A stretch of 8,316 nt of DNA from RGIG3994 sp964461635 (GCA_964461635.1 CAYWVC010000052.1:1-8316); one strand, 5' to 3'. Positions 1-6,786 are shown, counted from the stretch's first letter. Made by a program: numbers and translations. Notes: generated by a model not told the origin, from the sequence alone.

Positions 1-28
1 TTTTTGCAAAAGGTTGGCGGCGTTGGGG

Positions 29-44
29 GTTGACATCCGTCAAC
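29..44. repeat. Inverted repeat over the alaS -35 box
   Basis: GTTGAC at 29-34 and GTCAAC at 39-44 form a perfect 6-bp inverted repeat around the spacer ATCC. The left arm and first spacer base contain the whole -35 hexamer. A protein bound here would compete with RNA polymerase, so an operator is possible. A chance palindrome is also possible, since TTGAC is half of the repeat and is present anyway as the promoter element. Confidence 0.45.
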
Positions 45-58
45 GGAGATGATATAAT
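30..58 (+). promoter_or_regulatory. Sigma-A promoter of alaS
   Basis: TTGACA at 30-35 and TATAAT at 53-58 are separated by exactly 17 bases, a perfect match to the vegetative (sigma-A/sigma-70) consensus. Transcription would start near A65. That leaves a leader of about 38 bases before the preferred alaS start at 103, too short for a T-box riboswitch, the usual control of aminoacyl-tRNA synthetase genes in this phylum. The -35 box sits inside a palindrome (listed separately). The promoter is seen directly; its activity is inferred. Confidence 0.9.
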
Positions 59-87
59 AAACTGATATATTAATGTCGCCGAAAGGT

Positions 88-92
88 AAGGA
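88..92 (+). promoter_or_regulatory. Ribosome binding site deciding the alaS start
   Basis: AAGGA lies 10 bases before the ATG at 103. The other in-frame ATG, at 73, has no Shine-Dalgarno sequence at usable distance (the nearest, GGAGA at 45-49, is over 20 bases away). It would also lie only about 8 bases from the predicted transcription start. Both facts favour 103. Confidence 0.65.
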
Positions 93-102
93 TGTAAAAG
101 AT

Positions 103-2712
103 ATGGAATGGACGTCACTGAACGATATAAGGGAGAAATATCTGTCCTTTTTTGAGTCGAAGGGACACTTGAGATTACCGTCGTACCCGCTGATTCCGCA
201 GAACGATAAGTCTCTGCTGTTGATCAATTCGGGTATGGCACCGATGAAGAAGTTCTTCACGGGGGAGGAGGAGCCCCCGCGCCGTCGCGTCACTACTTGT
301 CAGAAGTGCATAAGAACGCCCGATCTTGAGCGTGTCGGTCATACCGCGCGACATGGCACCTTCTTTGAGATGCTCGGAAACTTCAGCTTCGGGGATTATT
401 TTAAGGAGCAGGCTATCGAATGGGCTTGGGAGTTCCTGACCGAGGTAATGGAGATCCCGTCCGACCTTTTGTGGCCTTCCGTTTACGAAAACGACGATGA
501 GGCGTACTCTATCTGGCGCGACAAGATAGGAGTGCCGGAGGAGCATATCGTCAGACTCGGCAAGGCGGACAGCTTCTGGGAGCACGGCTCGGGCCCCTGC
601 GGTCCTTGCTCGGAGATATACTTTGACCGCGGTGAAAAATACGGCTGTGGCAAACCGGACTGCAAGCCCGGCTGCGATTGCGACAGGTATATGGAGATAT
701 GGAACAACGTTTTCTCGCAGTTCAACAATGACGGCAAGGGTAACTATACCGAGCTCGTACAGAAGAACATTGATACCGGTATGGGTCTTGAGCGCCTTGC
801 CTGCGTTATGCAGGGCGTGGATAATATGTTTGAGGTCGATACGGTGCGCAAGATTCTTGATAAGGTGTGCGAGATCTCCGGCAAGACCTACGGCGAGGAT
901 AAGGAGCGTGACATCTCCATCCGCGTCGTGACCGATCATATCAAGAGCTCTATGTTTATGATAGCCGACGGCGTTGTCCCGTCAAACGAGGGGCGCGGGT
1001 ACGTATTGCGCCGCATCATCCGCCGCGCCTGTCTGCACGGTAAGAAGCTTGGTATCAACCGTGCTTTCCTTACCGAGCTGTGCGAGGTCGCGATAAGCGA
1101 GAGCGTCGGGGCTTATCCCGAGCTTGGGGTCAAGGCAGACTATATAAAGAACGTTCTTTCAATCGAGGAAAAGCGCTTTGACGCCACGATTGATGCCGGT
1201 CTTGTCATTCTTTCCGACATTATGCGCGGGGCGATAGAGCAGGGGGCGGATACAATATCCGGATCGGATGTTTTCAAGCTTTACGATACCTTCGGTTTCC
1301 CGATAGAGCTGACGCGTGAGATAGCTATGGAGCGTCACCTTGCGATAGACGAGGAGACCTTTAAGCGTCTTATGACCCAGCAGAAAACGCGTGCGCGCGA
1401 AGCCCGAGCGAATATAAGCGGATGGAGCGAATCGTCAAAGAGCCTTCTTTCCGACCTCCCGAAGACCGAATTTACCGGATATACGGATTACCGTACCGAG
1501 GCAAGGATCCTTGCCATTATTACCGACGACGGTGCGGTCGATACGGTAAACGAGGGTGATTGCACCATTGTTTTGGACCGCACTCCGTTTTACGGCGAGG
1601 GCGGCGGACAGATAGGCGATGCGGGTACTATCTACGCCAACGGTAAGCTTCTTAACGTATACGACACGCATAAGAACGACGGTGTGTTCGTGCATTTTTG
1701 TACGGTGGCAAACGGCAGCTTCAGTGTCGGTGAGACCGTGATGGCGGATATCGACGATATGCGCCGCAGGGCGACCGCTCGCAATCACTCTGCCTGCCAT
1801 CTGCTTCAGGCGGCACTCCGCTTGGTCCTCGGCTCACACGTCGAGCAGGCGGGCTCGTACGTCAGCAATACCGTCTGCCGATTTGACTTTACCCATTTTT
1901 CGGCACTGTCGGCAAAGGAGCTTACGGCTGTCGAGGCACTTGTGAATCTTAACGTCCTCGCGGCAAACGCGATCGTAACGGTAGAGACCGATATTGAGAC
2001 TGCCAAGCGAGAGGGCGCTATGGCGCTGTTCGGCGAAAAGTACGGAAAGACCGTCCGTATGGTCAAGATGGGAGATTTTTCGACCGAGCTTTGCGGCGGA
2101 ACGCATTGCAGAAATACCGGCGAGATCGGGCTCTTTAAGATAGTGTCCGAGACCTCGGTTGCCGCGGGAGTTCGCCGTATTGAGGCGGTGACCGGAAACG
2201 GCGTTCTTAAGGAGCTTGCCGACAAGGATAAGCTGCTTGCCGAGACCGCAAAGGAGCTGAAGGCGCAAAATATTGCCGAGCTGCCGCGCCGTGCGTCTGC
2301 GGTTATGACCGAGATAAAGGATCTTAAACACGAGATAGAGCAGCTTAATGCCAAGCTTGCAGCATCCAAATTGGATGCTATAATGCAGAGCTCGGTCGAT
2401 CTCGGAAATTATAAGCTCGTTACCGGAAAGCTTGACGGTATGAGTGTTGCGGCAGCCCGCGCTTTGGCGGACGATATAAAAGCCAAATACCCGGATACCG
2501 TCGCCGTGCTTGCCGTGACGCTTGACGGAAAGCTTAATTTCGTGTGTGTCGCGGGTGCCGTTGCGGTTAAAAACGGTGCGCACGCGGGCAAGATCGTCAG
2601 TGCCGTTGCCGCGGTAGCCGGAGGCAAAGGGGGAGGACGTCCCGATTCGGCTATGGCGGGAGCTCCCGATCTTTCAAAGATCGACGAAGCGTTGAAAGCC
2701 GCAAGATCCTAA
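103..2712 (+). CDS. alaS: Alanyl-tRNA synthetase
   Basis: This class II synthetase charges tRNA-Ala with alanine in the cytoplasm and edits mischarged Ser/Gly-tRNA. From the ATG at 103 it has 869 residues, normal for bacterial AlaRS. The order is a catalytic domain (RHGTFFEM from residue 83, GSGPCGPCSE, and the DH...ADGVVPSNEGRGYVLRR block at 278-304), then an editing domain with zinc ligands H562/H566 (HSACH) and C664/H668 (CGGTH). A coiled-coil linker follows, then a C-Ala/DHHA1 domain with the glycine-rich GGKGGGR at 840-846. A four-cysteine cluster (C182, C187, C191, C193) lies in the catalytic half, as in many clostridial AlaRS proteins. An upstream in-frame ATG at 73 would add ten residues, but it lacks a ribosome binding site. 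The gene has its own promoter and terminator and appears monocistronic. Confidence 0.97.
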   Translation: MEWTSLNDIREKYLSFFESKGHLRLPSYPLIPQNDKSLLLINSGMAPMKKFFTGEEEPPRRRVTTCQKCIRTPDLERVGHTARHGTFFEMLGNFSFGDYFKEQAIEWAWEFLTEVMEIPSDLLWPSVYENDDEAYSIWRDKIGVPEEHIVRLGKADSFWEHGSGPCGPCSEIYFDRGEKYGCGKPDCKPGCDCDRYMEIWNNVFSQFNNDGKGNYTELVQKNIDTGMGLERLACVMQGVDNMFEVDTVRKILDKVCEISGKTYGEDKERDISIRVVTDHIKSSMFMIADGVVPSNEGRGYVLRRIIRRACLHGKKLGINRAFLTELCEVAISESVGAYPELGVKADYIKNVLSIEEKRFDATIDAGLVILSDIMRGAIEQGADTISGSDVFKLYDTFGFPIELTREIAMERHLAIDEETFKRLMTQQKTRAREARANISGWSESSKSLLSDLPKTEFTGYTDYRTEARILAIITDDGAVDTVNEGDCTIVLDRTPFYGEGGGQIGDAGTIYANGKLLNVYDTHKNDGVFVHFCTVANGSFSVGETVMADIDDMRRRATARNHSACHLLQAALRLVLGSHVEQAGSYVSNTVCRFDFTHFSALSAKELTAVEALVNLNVLAANAIVTVETDIETAKREGAMALFGEKYGKTVRMVKMGDFSTELCGGTHCRNTGEIGLFKIVSETSVAAGVRRIEAVTGNGVLKELADKDKLLAETAKELKAQNIAELPRRASAVMTEIKDLKHEIEQLNAKLAASKLDAIMQSSVDLGNYKLVTGKLDGMSVAAARALADDIKAKYPDTVAVLAVTLDGKLNFVCVAGAVAVKNGAHAGKIVSAVAAVAGGKGGGRPDSAMAGAPDLSKIDEALKAARS
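2361..2384 (+). promoter_or_regulatory. Palindrome joined to an extended -10 motif inside alaS
   Basis: AGCATCCAA (2361-2369) and TTGGATGCT (2371-2379) form a perfect 9-bp inverted repeat with a one-base spacer. It runs into TATAAT (2379-2384), which is preceded by TG and one base (TGCTATAAT), an extended -10 motif. The -35 candidate 17 bases upstream (CTTGCA, 2356-2361) is weak. This could be an internal promoter with an operator, or a by-product of coding for the linker before the C-Ala domain. It is listed as a tentative site only. Confidence 0.25.
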
Positions 2713-2725
2713 AAACAAATGAAAC

Positions 2726-2787
2726 GGGCTCGTGCTGTTCGATTGCGCCGAGATAACGGCTTTTTCGGATGGGCACGAGCCCTTTTT
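2726..2787 (+). terminator. Intrinsic terminator of alaS, nested form
   Basis: GGGCTCGTGC (2726-2735) pairs perfectly with GCACGAGCCC (2773-2782) and is followed directly by TTTTT (2783-2787). The enclosed 37 bases hold a second small hairpin, GCCG (2747-2750) with CGGC (2757-2760), itself followed by TTTTT (2761-2765). The site starts 13 bases after the alaS stop codon, so it should end that transcript. The large, structured loop is unusual for a plain terminator. Confidence 0.88.
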
Positions 2788-2829
2788 GCGATTTTGACGA
2801 AGATTTCGGAAAAATATCCAAAAAAGCAT

Positions 2830-2858
2830 TTGACAAATGGCAAAAAAGATAGTATAAT
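2830..2858 (+). promoter_or_regulatory. Sigma-A promoter of rsmE
   Basis: TTGACA (2830-2835) and TATAAT (2853-2858) with a 17-base spacer are again a perfect consensus pair. Transcription should begin near 2865, giving a leader of about 43 bases to the ATG at 2908. The -35 lies within CATTT-GAC-AAATG (2827-2839), a small inverted repeat that partly follows from the TTGACAA sequence itself. Confidence 0.9.
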
Positions 2859-2897
2859 TCAAAAGGTTTAAGTGCAATATCACCAAAAAATGCCAAC

Positions 2898-2902
2898 GGA
2901 GG
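2898..2902 (+). promoter_or_regulatory. Ribosome binding site deciding the rsmE start
   Basis: GGAGG ends five bases before the ATG at 2908. It lies too close to the in-frame GTG at 2905 and downstream of the in-frame GTG at 2872 and ATG at 2890. It therefore selects 2908, where the encoded protein begins MPRFFV, the usual RsmE N-terminus. Confidence 0.85.
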
Positions 2903-2907
2903 CTGTG

Positions 2908-3678
2908 ATGCCGAGATTTTTTGTCGGTGACGGTCAGATCTGCGGGGATCGCGTGACGATCGTGGGCGAGGACGCCGTGCATATTTCGCGGGCGTTGCGA
3001 ATGGCGGCGGGGGAGCGGATAACCGTCTGCGACCGCGCAAGCAACGAATACGAATGTGTTTTGACCGGTTTTTCGGATACGGTAACGGCGGAGATAATAA
3101 GTATGAGACGGACGGCTGCGGAGCCTCCGTTTTTCGCGTGCATATGGCAGGCGTTGCCGAAGGGCGAAAAGCTCGATTCGGTTATTATGAAGTCGGTGGA
3201 GTGCGGTGCGTCGGAGATACGGCTCTTCCAATCCGAGCGCTGTATCGTGCGGACAGATGCCGCCGCCGAGAGAAAGAAGCAGCCGCGCCGCGAGCGCATA
3301 GCTTTGGAGGCGGCGAAGCAGAGCGGCAGGGGGATCGTACCGACTGTCGCACCGACCGTGAGCTTCGACGGTATGCTTTCCGTCGCGTCTTGCGCGGATA
3401 TACCGCTTTTTTGCTACGAGGGGAAGGGGACTGTCCCGCTCGGGGTAGCGTTGCGCGACACACTTGAACGTATAGGCAAGCGCAAGGATATCACGGTGTC
3501 GGTGGTCGTGGGGCCCGAGGGCGGATTCTCCGACACCGAAGCCGAGCGCGCGGCGGCACGCGGAATGATCGCGGTGGGCTTGGGGCCGAGGATACTTAGG
3601 ACCGAAACGGTTGCTCCGTTCGTTCTCGGCGCATTGGCGTATGAGCTGGAGCTTGGCGGCGATTCGTCAAATGCGTGA
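2908..3678 (+). CDS. rsmE: 16S rRNA (uracil-1498-N3)-methyltransferase RsmE
   Basis: RsmE uses S-adenosylmethionine to methylate N3 of U1498 in 16S rRNA within the small ribosomal subunit. The product has 256 residues, close to the family norm of about 240-250. A PUA-like RNA-binding domain covers roughly residues 1-70. The SPOUT (trefoil-knot) methyltransferase domain follows, with the hallmark GPEGGF at 202-207 and the cofactor-loop motif LGPRILRTET at 225-234. The middle keeps the family pattern KGEKLDSVIMKSVECG followed by EAAKQSGR. In many Bacillota this gene follows dnaJ and prmA; here it stands alone behind its own consensus promoter. Its codon choice (more TTG, CGG, GGG) is less biased than in alaS or lysS, which fits lower expression. 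No convincing terminator follows the stop codon. Confidence 0.95.
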   Translation: MPRFFVGDGQICGDRVTIVGEDAVHISRALRMAAGERITVCDRASNEYECVLTGFSDTVTAEIISMRRTAAEPPFFACIWQALPKGEKLDSVIMKSVECGASEIRLFQSERCIVRTDAAAERKKQPRRERIALEAAKQSGRGIVPTVAPTVSFDGMLSVASCADIPLFCYEGKGTVPLGVALRDTLERIGKRKDITVSVVVGPEGGFSDTEAERAAARGMIAVGLGPRILRTETVAPFVLGALAYELELGGDSSNA

Positions 3679-3728
3679 ATTTTTACAATTGTTTCTTCTT
3701 GATTTTAGAAAAAATATAAAATACCCTA

Positions 3729-3757
3729 TTGAAAAATCACAAAAGCTGTAGTACAAT
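3729..3757 (+). promoter_or_regulatory. Probable promoter of the CdaR-like regulator gene
   Basis: TTGAAA (3729-3734) and TACAAT (3752-3757) are 17 bases apart, each one mismatch from consensus. They lie in the AT-rich gap between rsmE and the regulator. Transcription would start near 3764, about 36 bases before the ATG. The rest of the gap (3679-3728) is AT-rich, with no hairpin strong enough to call a terminator for rsmE. Confidence 0.75.
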
Positions 3758-3760
3758 ATA

Positions 3761-3773
3761 GTGTAGAATACAC
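3761..3773. repeat. Small palindrome at the regulator's transcription start
   Basis: GTGTA (3761-3765) and TACAC (3769-3773) form a perfect 5-bp inverted repeat around GAA, placed at the predicted transcription start. Its position suits a repressor site, possibly for the gene's own product, but arms of five bases can arise by chance in AT-rich DNA. Confidence 0.35.
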
Positions 3774-3800
3774 AAAACGAGAAAAAAGAGGTCAAGGACA

Positions 3801-4886
3801 ATGTCAAACAGGTTGTTTCAAAGCGTTATTCATCAGATGAAGGACGCGGTCGATCGCGTTATCGGCGTGGTAGACGAAAACGGTGTGATCATAGCTTGCT
3901 CGGAGCTTGTAAAGATCGGCGAGATACGCCAGAACGTCCACGACGAGCTTGCTTATTCAAACGATCTTGCCGTTTCGGGCGGATATACCTACCGTGCGAT
4001 AAGCTCTTCGGGCAAGTCGGAGTACGTCGTCTTCGTCGAGGGAGAGGATAAGAATGCGGAGAAGACCTCCAAGCTTCTCGCCATCTCTCTTTCCAACATT
4101 AAAAATCTTTACGACGAAAAATACGATAAGGGATCGTTCATCAAGAACATAATACTTGACAATATCCTGCCGAGCGATATCTATATCAAGAGCAAGGAGC
4201 TTCATTTCAATACCGAGGAGAGCCGGATAGTATTCCTCATAAAGTTCAGCGGCAAGACCGATATGATGCCGTTTGAGATGCTGCAGAATATGTTCCCCGA
4301 TAAATCAAAGGATTACGTTATCAGCGTCGGTGAGCGCGATATCGTGCTTGTGAAGGATCTCAAGCCCGGCACCGAGCAGAAGGAGATCGAGAAGACGGCG
4401 ACGAATATCGTGGATACGCTTTCCTCCGAATTCTATACCAAGGCGAGCATAGGAATCTCCACCGTGGTCGACAATATTAAGGATCTTGCCCGTGCCTATA
4501 AGGAGGCGCAGGTCGCCCTTGACGTCGGAAAGGTCTTTGAGACCGAGAAGAATATTATCAGCTATGAAAACCTCGGTATAGGCAGATTGATTTATCAGCT
4601 CCCGACGACCCTTTGCGAGATGTTCCTTCAGGAGGTGTTCAAGAAGGGCTCGCTTGATTCGCTTGACCGCGAGACTCTTATGACCATTAATTGCTTCTTT
4701 GAAAACAACCTGAACGTTTCGGAGACGTCAAGAAAGCTCTTCGTACACCGTAATACTCTCGTTTACCGTCTTGATAAGATACGTAAGCTTACCGGGCTCG
4801 ATCTTCGCGAATTCGAGCACGCGATCACATTTAAGGTCGCGCTTATGGTTCGCAAGTATCTTGATTCCAAGCCCGCAAAGTTTTAA
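3801..4886 (+). CDS. CdaR/PucR-family transcriptional regulator
   Basis: This is a 361-residue cytoplasmic DNA-binding regulator. Residues 1 to about 115 resemble a shortened diacid-recognition (PAS-like) sensor, with VVDENGVIIACSE and an IGEI step. Residues about 140-250 match the GGDEF-like domain of CdaR proteins, which is not expected to make cyclic di-GMP (no GGDEF signature is seen). Residues 288-346 are the PucR-type helix-turn-helix, with the family signature HRNTLVYRL at 316-324. The start is an ATG with AAGAGG (3786-3791) nine bases upstream. Relatives activate genes for sugar-diacid, purine or amino-acid use in response to a small ligand. No such genes are adjacent here, so ligand and targets are unknown. 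The gene may share a transcript with the downstream peptidase-greA-lysS group. Confidence 0.88.
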   Translation: MSNRLFQSVIHQMKDAVDRVIGVVDENGVIIACSELVKIGEIRQNVHDELAYSNDLAVSGGYTYRAISSSGKSEYVVFVEGEDKNAEKTSKLLAISLSNIKNLYDEKYDKGSFIKNIILDNILPSDIYIKSKELHFNTEESRIVFLIKFSGKTDMMPFEMLQNMFPDKSKDYVISVGERDIVLVKDLKPGTEQKEIEKTATNIVDTLSSEFYTKASIGISTVVDNIKDLARAYKEAQVALDVGKVFETEKNIISYENLGIGRLIYQLPTTLCEMFLQEVFKKGSLDSLDRETLMTINCFFENNLNVSETSRKLFVHRNTLVYRLDKIRKLTGLDLREFEHAITFKVALMVRKYLDSKPAKF

Positions 4887-4889
4887 TGT

Positions 4890-4933
4890 AATACCGCACA
4901 ATTCCGTCCTGAGTCGGTGAATTGTGCGGTGTT
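4890..4933. repeat. Long perfect inverted repeat between regulator and peptidase genes
   Basis: ACCGCACAATTC (4893-4904) and GAATTGTGCGGT (4919-4930) form a perfect 12-bp stem around a 14-base loop. A wobble pair and two A-T pairs extend it to 4890-4933. It begins just after the regulator's stop codon. No run of T follows on either strand, so it is not a standard intrinsic terminator. It could be a weak attenuator, an RNA-stabilising hairpin at the 3' end of the regulator message, or a protein-binding palindrome. Confidence 0.8.
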
Positions 4934-4965
4934 CGCGTAGAATAAAATTTGAAAGAAGATCCGTT

Positions 4966-6240
4966 ATGAAAAGAAGATTGATCGCATTGATGGCGTGCCT
5001 GCTCGTACTGTCGTTCGGACTCGCTTCGTGTACCTTCCTGCCCAATTTGTCCGATCTGCCCGATAATACCGAAACGGGCGACCCGACGGTCGACGAGATC
5101 GTGAAGGCTATGCTTGAGCGCTTCTCGTATTACGATGTTGATATAAGTGACGAGGACCTTGCGTACGCTACGGTCAGTGCGTATATTGCAAAAACCGGCG
5201 ATAAATATGCCAGATACTACAATGAGGAAGAATATGCCGAGCTCGTACGCGAGAACGAGGGAGATACGCAGGGGATCGGCATCACCGTTACCGAGAACAG
5301 CGAAAATAAGCTTATCGAGATCATATCGGTCCTGCCCGATACTCCCGCCGAGCGTGCCGGACTTGAGGCAGGCGACCTTATAGTTCAGATAGGCATCGGC
5401 GACGGAGCCGAATCGGTCGAGGAGCTTGGATACGAGCCCGCGCTCAAAAAGCTTCAAGGGGTCAAGGGCACCCTGTGCGAGTTTGGAGTCAAGCGCGAGG
5501 GCTCGGACGAGATAATCGAATTTTCGGTCCTCCGTGAGGAGTTCACCTCCGAGTCCGTGCTCTATACCACGTCGGTGGCGGACAGAAGCATCGGTATCGT
5601 GAAGATAGTTCAGTTCGATCTTACGACCCCAACGCAGTTTGATGCGGCTATGGAGGCGCTTATAGCTTCCGGGTGCAATAAGTTCGTGTACGACGTGCGC
5701 TCCAATCCGGGCGGGGATCTTGCGTCCATCACCGCGGTCCTGTCGCGTTTCCTCAATGCAGGGGATACGGTGATCCGAACCGAGGATCGCTCGGGCAATA
5801 TGGAGACACAGTATTGCGGTGTCGTTTCGGGATACAAGAACGGCTACGAGACCTGCAACGTCACGAGCGCGGATATCGGGAAGTATCGCAACTATCCCGC
5901 CGCAGTGCTTGTGAACGGAGGGACGGCAAGTGCAGCCGAGCTCTTTACCGGCAATATGAAGGATTACGGTCTTGCGAAGATCGTCGGCACACAGACCTAC
6001 GGTAAGGGCTGTATGCAGTCGATATATTCGCTTGGCACCGGGGCAATAAAAATGACCACGGCGTTCTATTATCCTCCGCTGTCCGACAACTACGACGGCG
6101 TGGGTATTTCTCCGGATGAGGGCTACGTTGTGGAGCTGTCGGAAGCGGCTGCCAAAATCAATCTTTATAAGCTTCTTCGCGACGAATATCAGGCTCAGGA
6201 CAATCAGCTTGCTGCCGCGGTCGCGTATCTCACCAAGTAA
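4966..6240 (+). CDS. S41-family (CtpA/CtpB-like) C-terminal processing peptidase, lipoprotein
   Basis: This 424-residue serine peptidase is probably anchored on the outer face of the cell membrane. A short basic N-terminus and hydrophobic stretch end in the lipobox L19-A20-S21-C22, so Cys22 should be lipidated. A helical N-terminal region follows, then a PDZ domain beginning with GIGI near residue 103. The catalytic core includes YDVRSNPGG, S322 in NGGTASAAE, K347 in YGKG and Q351. The Ser-Lys-Gln spacing (25 and 4) is as I recall for B. subtilis CtpB. The family cleaves proteins near their C-termini, often after PDZ recognition; the substrate here is unknown. The ATG at 4966 has only a weak AAAGAAG ribosome binding site, but it places the signal peptide correctly. 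No clear promoter precedes it. greA follows after 30 bases. Confidence 0.93.
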   Translation: MKRRLIALMACLLVLSFGLASCTFLPNLSDLPDNTETGDPTVDEIVKAMLERFSYYDVDISDEDLAYATVSAYIAKTGDKYARYYNEEEYAELVRENEGDTQGIGITVTENSENKLIEIISVLPDTPAERAGLEAGDLIVQIGIGDGAESVEELGYEPALKKLQGVKGTLCEFGVKREGSDEIIEFSVLREEFTSESVLYTTSVADRSIGIVKIVQFDLTTPTQFDAAMEALIASGCNKFVYDVRSNPGGDLASITAVLSRFLNAGDTVIRTEDRSGNMETQYCGVVSGYKNGYETCNVTSADIGKYRNYPAAVLVNGGTASAAELFTGNMKDYGLAKIVGTQTYGKGCMQSIYSLGTGAIKMTTAFYYPPLSDNYDGVGISPDEGYVVELSEAAAKINLYKLLRDEYQAQDNQLAAAVAYLTK

Positions 6241-6270
6241 AAACAAAATTCATATATACAGGAGAACAGT

Positions 6271-6783
6271 ATGTCAACCAAGAAAACTCTTTATACCAAG
6301 GAAGGCTACGAGGCACTTGAAAGGGAATACGACCATCTCGTAAACGTTGAGCGTGAGGAGGTCAAGCGTGATCTTTCGGCAGCCCGCGCCTACGGTGACC
6401 TTTCGGAAAACTCTGAATATGACGAGGCAAGAACAAGACAGGCAAAGATAGAAGCGAGAATCAAGGAGCTTGAGGAGCTCAAGAACAACGCCGAGATAGT
6501 TGACGAATCCAAGATAGATACCTCCGTTGTCGGTGTCGGATCCACAGTGACCCTGTATTTTACCGATGATGATGAGGAGGTCACGTACAGCATCGTCGGA
6601 TCAAACGAGGCGGATCCCGCCGCACACAAGATATCGGATCAGTCACCGATAGGTAAGGCGCTTGTCGATGCCCGTGCCAAGGTCGGATCGTCCGTGACGG
6701 TCGATGCCCCCGGTGGGAGCTTTGACGTTGAGGTCCGTGCGGTATCGCGCACGAAGAACGAGCACGAGCACCATTCTATCTGA
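6271..6783 (+). CDS. greA: Transcription elongation factor GreA
   Basis: GreA enters the secondary channel of RNA polymerase and stimulates cleavage of backtracked RNA, rescuing stalled complexes. The 170-residue protein has an N-terminal coiled coil of about 80 residues, with the tip motif ARAYGDLSENSEY. D43 and E46 there correspond to the acidic pair that coordinates the catalytic magnesium. An FKBP-like C-terminal domain follows, with a conserved SPIGKAL. The protein is slightly longer than the common 155-160 residues because of an acidic insertion (DDDEE) and a polar, histidine-containing tail (NEHEHHSI). GGAG at 6261-6264, six bases before the ATG, is a good ribosome binding site. The short gap to the peptidase gene and the 19-base gap to lysS indicate co-transcription; greA next to lysS is a recurring arrangement in Bacillota. 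Confidence 0.97.
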   Translation: MSTKKTLYTKEGYEALEREYDHLVNVEREEVKRDLSAARAYGDLSENSEYDEARTRQAKIEARIKELEELKNNAEIVDESKIDTSVVGVGSTVTLYFTDDDEEVTYSIVGSNEADPAAHKISDQSPIGKALVDARAKVGSSVTVDAPGGSFDVEVRAVSRTKNEHEHHSI

Positions 6784-6786
6784 CAC

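Noticed and set aside
1..64. A T-box riboswitch ahead of alaS
   Set aside because: The promoter lies at 30-58, so the leader is only about 38 bases, far too short for a T-box. The TTTTT at the window's left edge might be the tail of an upstream terminator, but nothing more can be seen.
73..102. Upstream ATG at 73 as the alaS start
   Set aside because: It lies about 8 bases from the predicted transcription start, lacks a ribosome binding site, and adds ten residues not typical of AlaRS.
1834..2583. Minus-strand open frames of about 190-250 residues opposite alaS (also 175-939)
   Set aside because: They lie wholly within a well-conserved synthetase gene and show no family motifs.
2872..2907. 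Upstream GTG (2872) and ATG (2890) as rsmE starts
   Set aside because: GGAGG at 2898-2902 lies downstream of both and is correctly spaced only for the ATG at 2908.
3679..3728. A terminator after rsmE
   Set aside because: Only weak A-T pairings such as TTTTA with TAAAA are present; no stable stem with a T-tract was found.
4931..4950. A promoter directly upstream of the peptidase gene
   Set aside because: A -10-like TAGAAT (4938-4943) exists, but no acceptable -35 box lies at 16-18 bases spacing.
4843..6246. A 467-residue open frame on the minus strand covering the whole peptidase gene
   Set aside because: The plus-strand frame encodes a complete S41 peptidase with signal peptide, PDZ domain and Ser-Lys-Gln residues. 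The minus frame shows no recognisable domain and is explained by codon bias.
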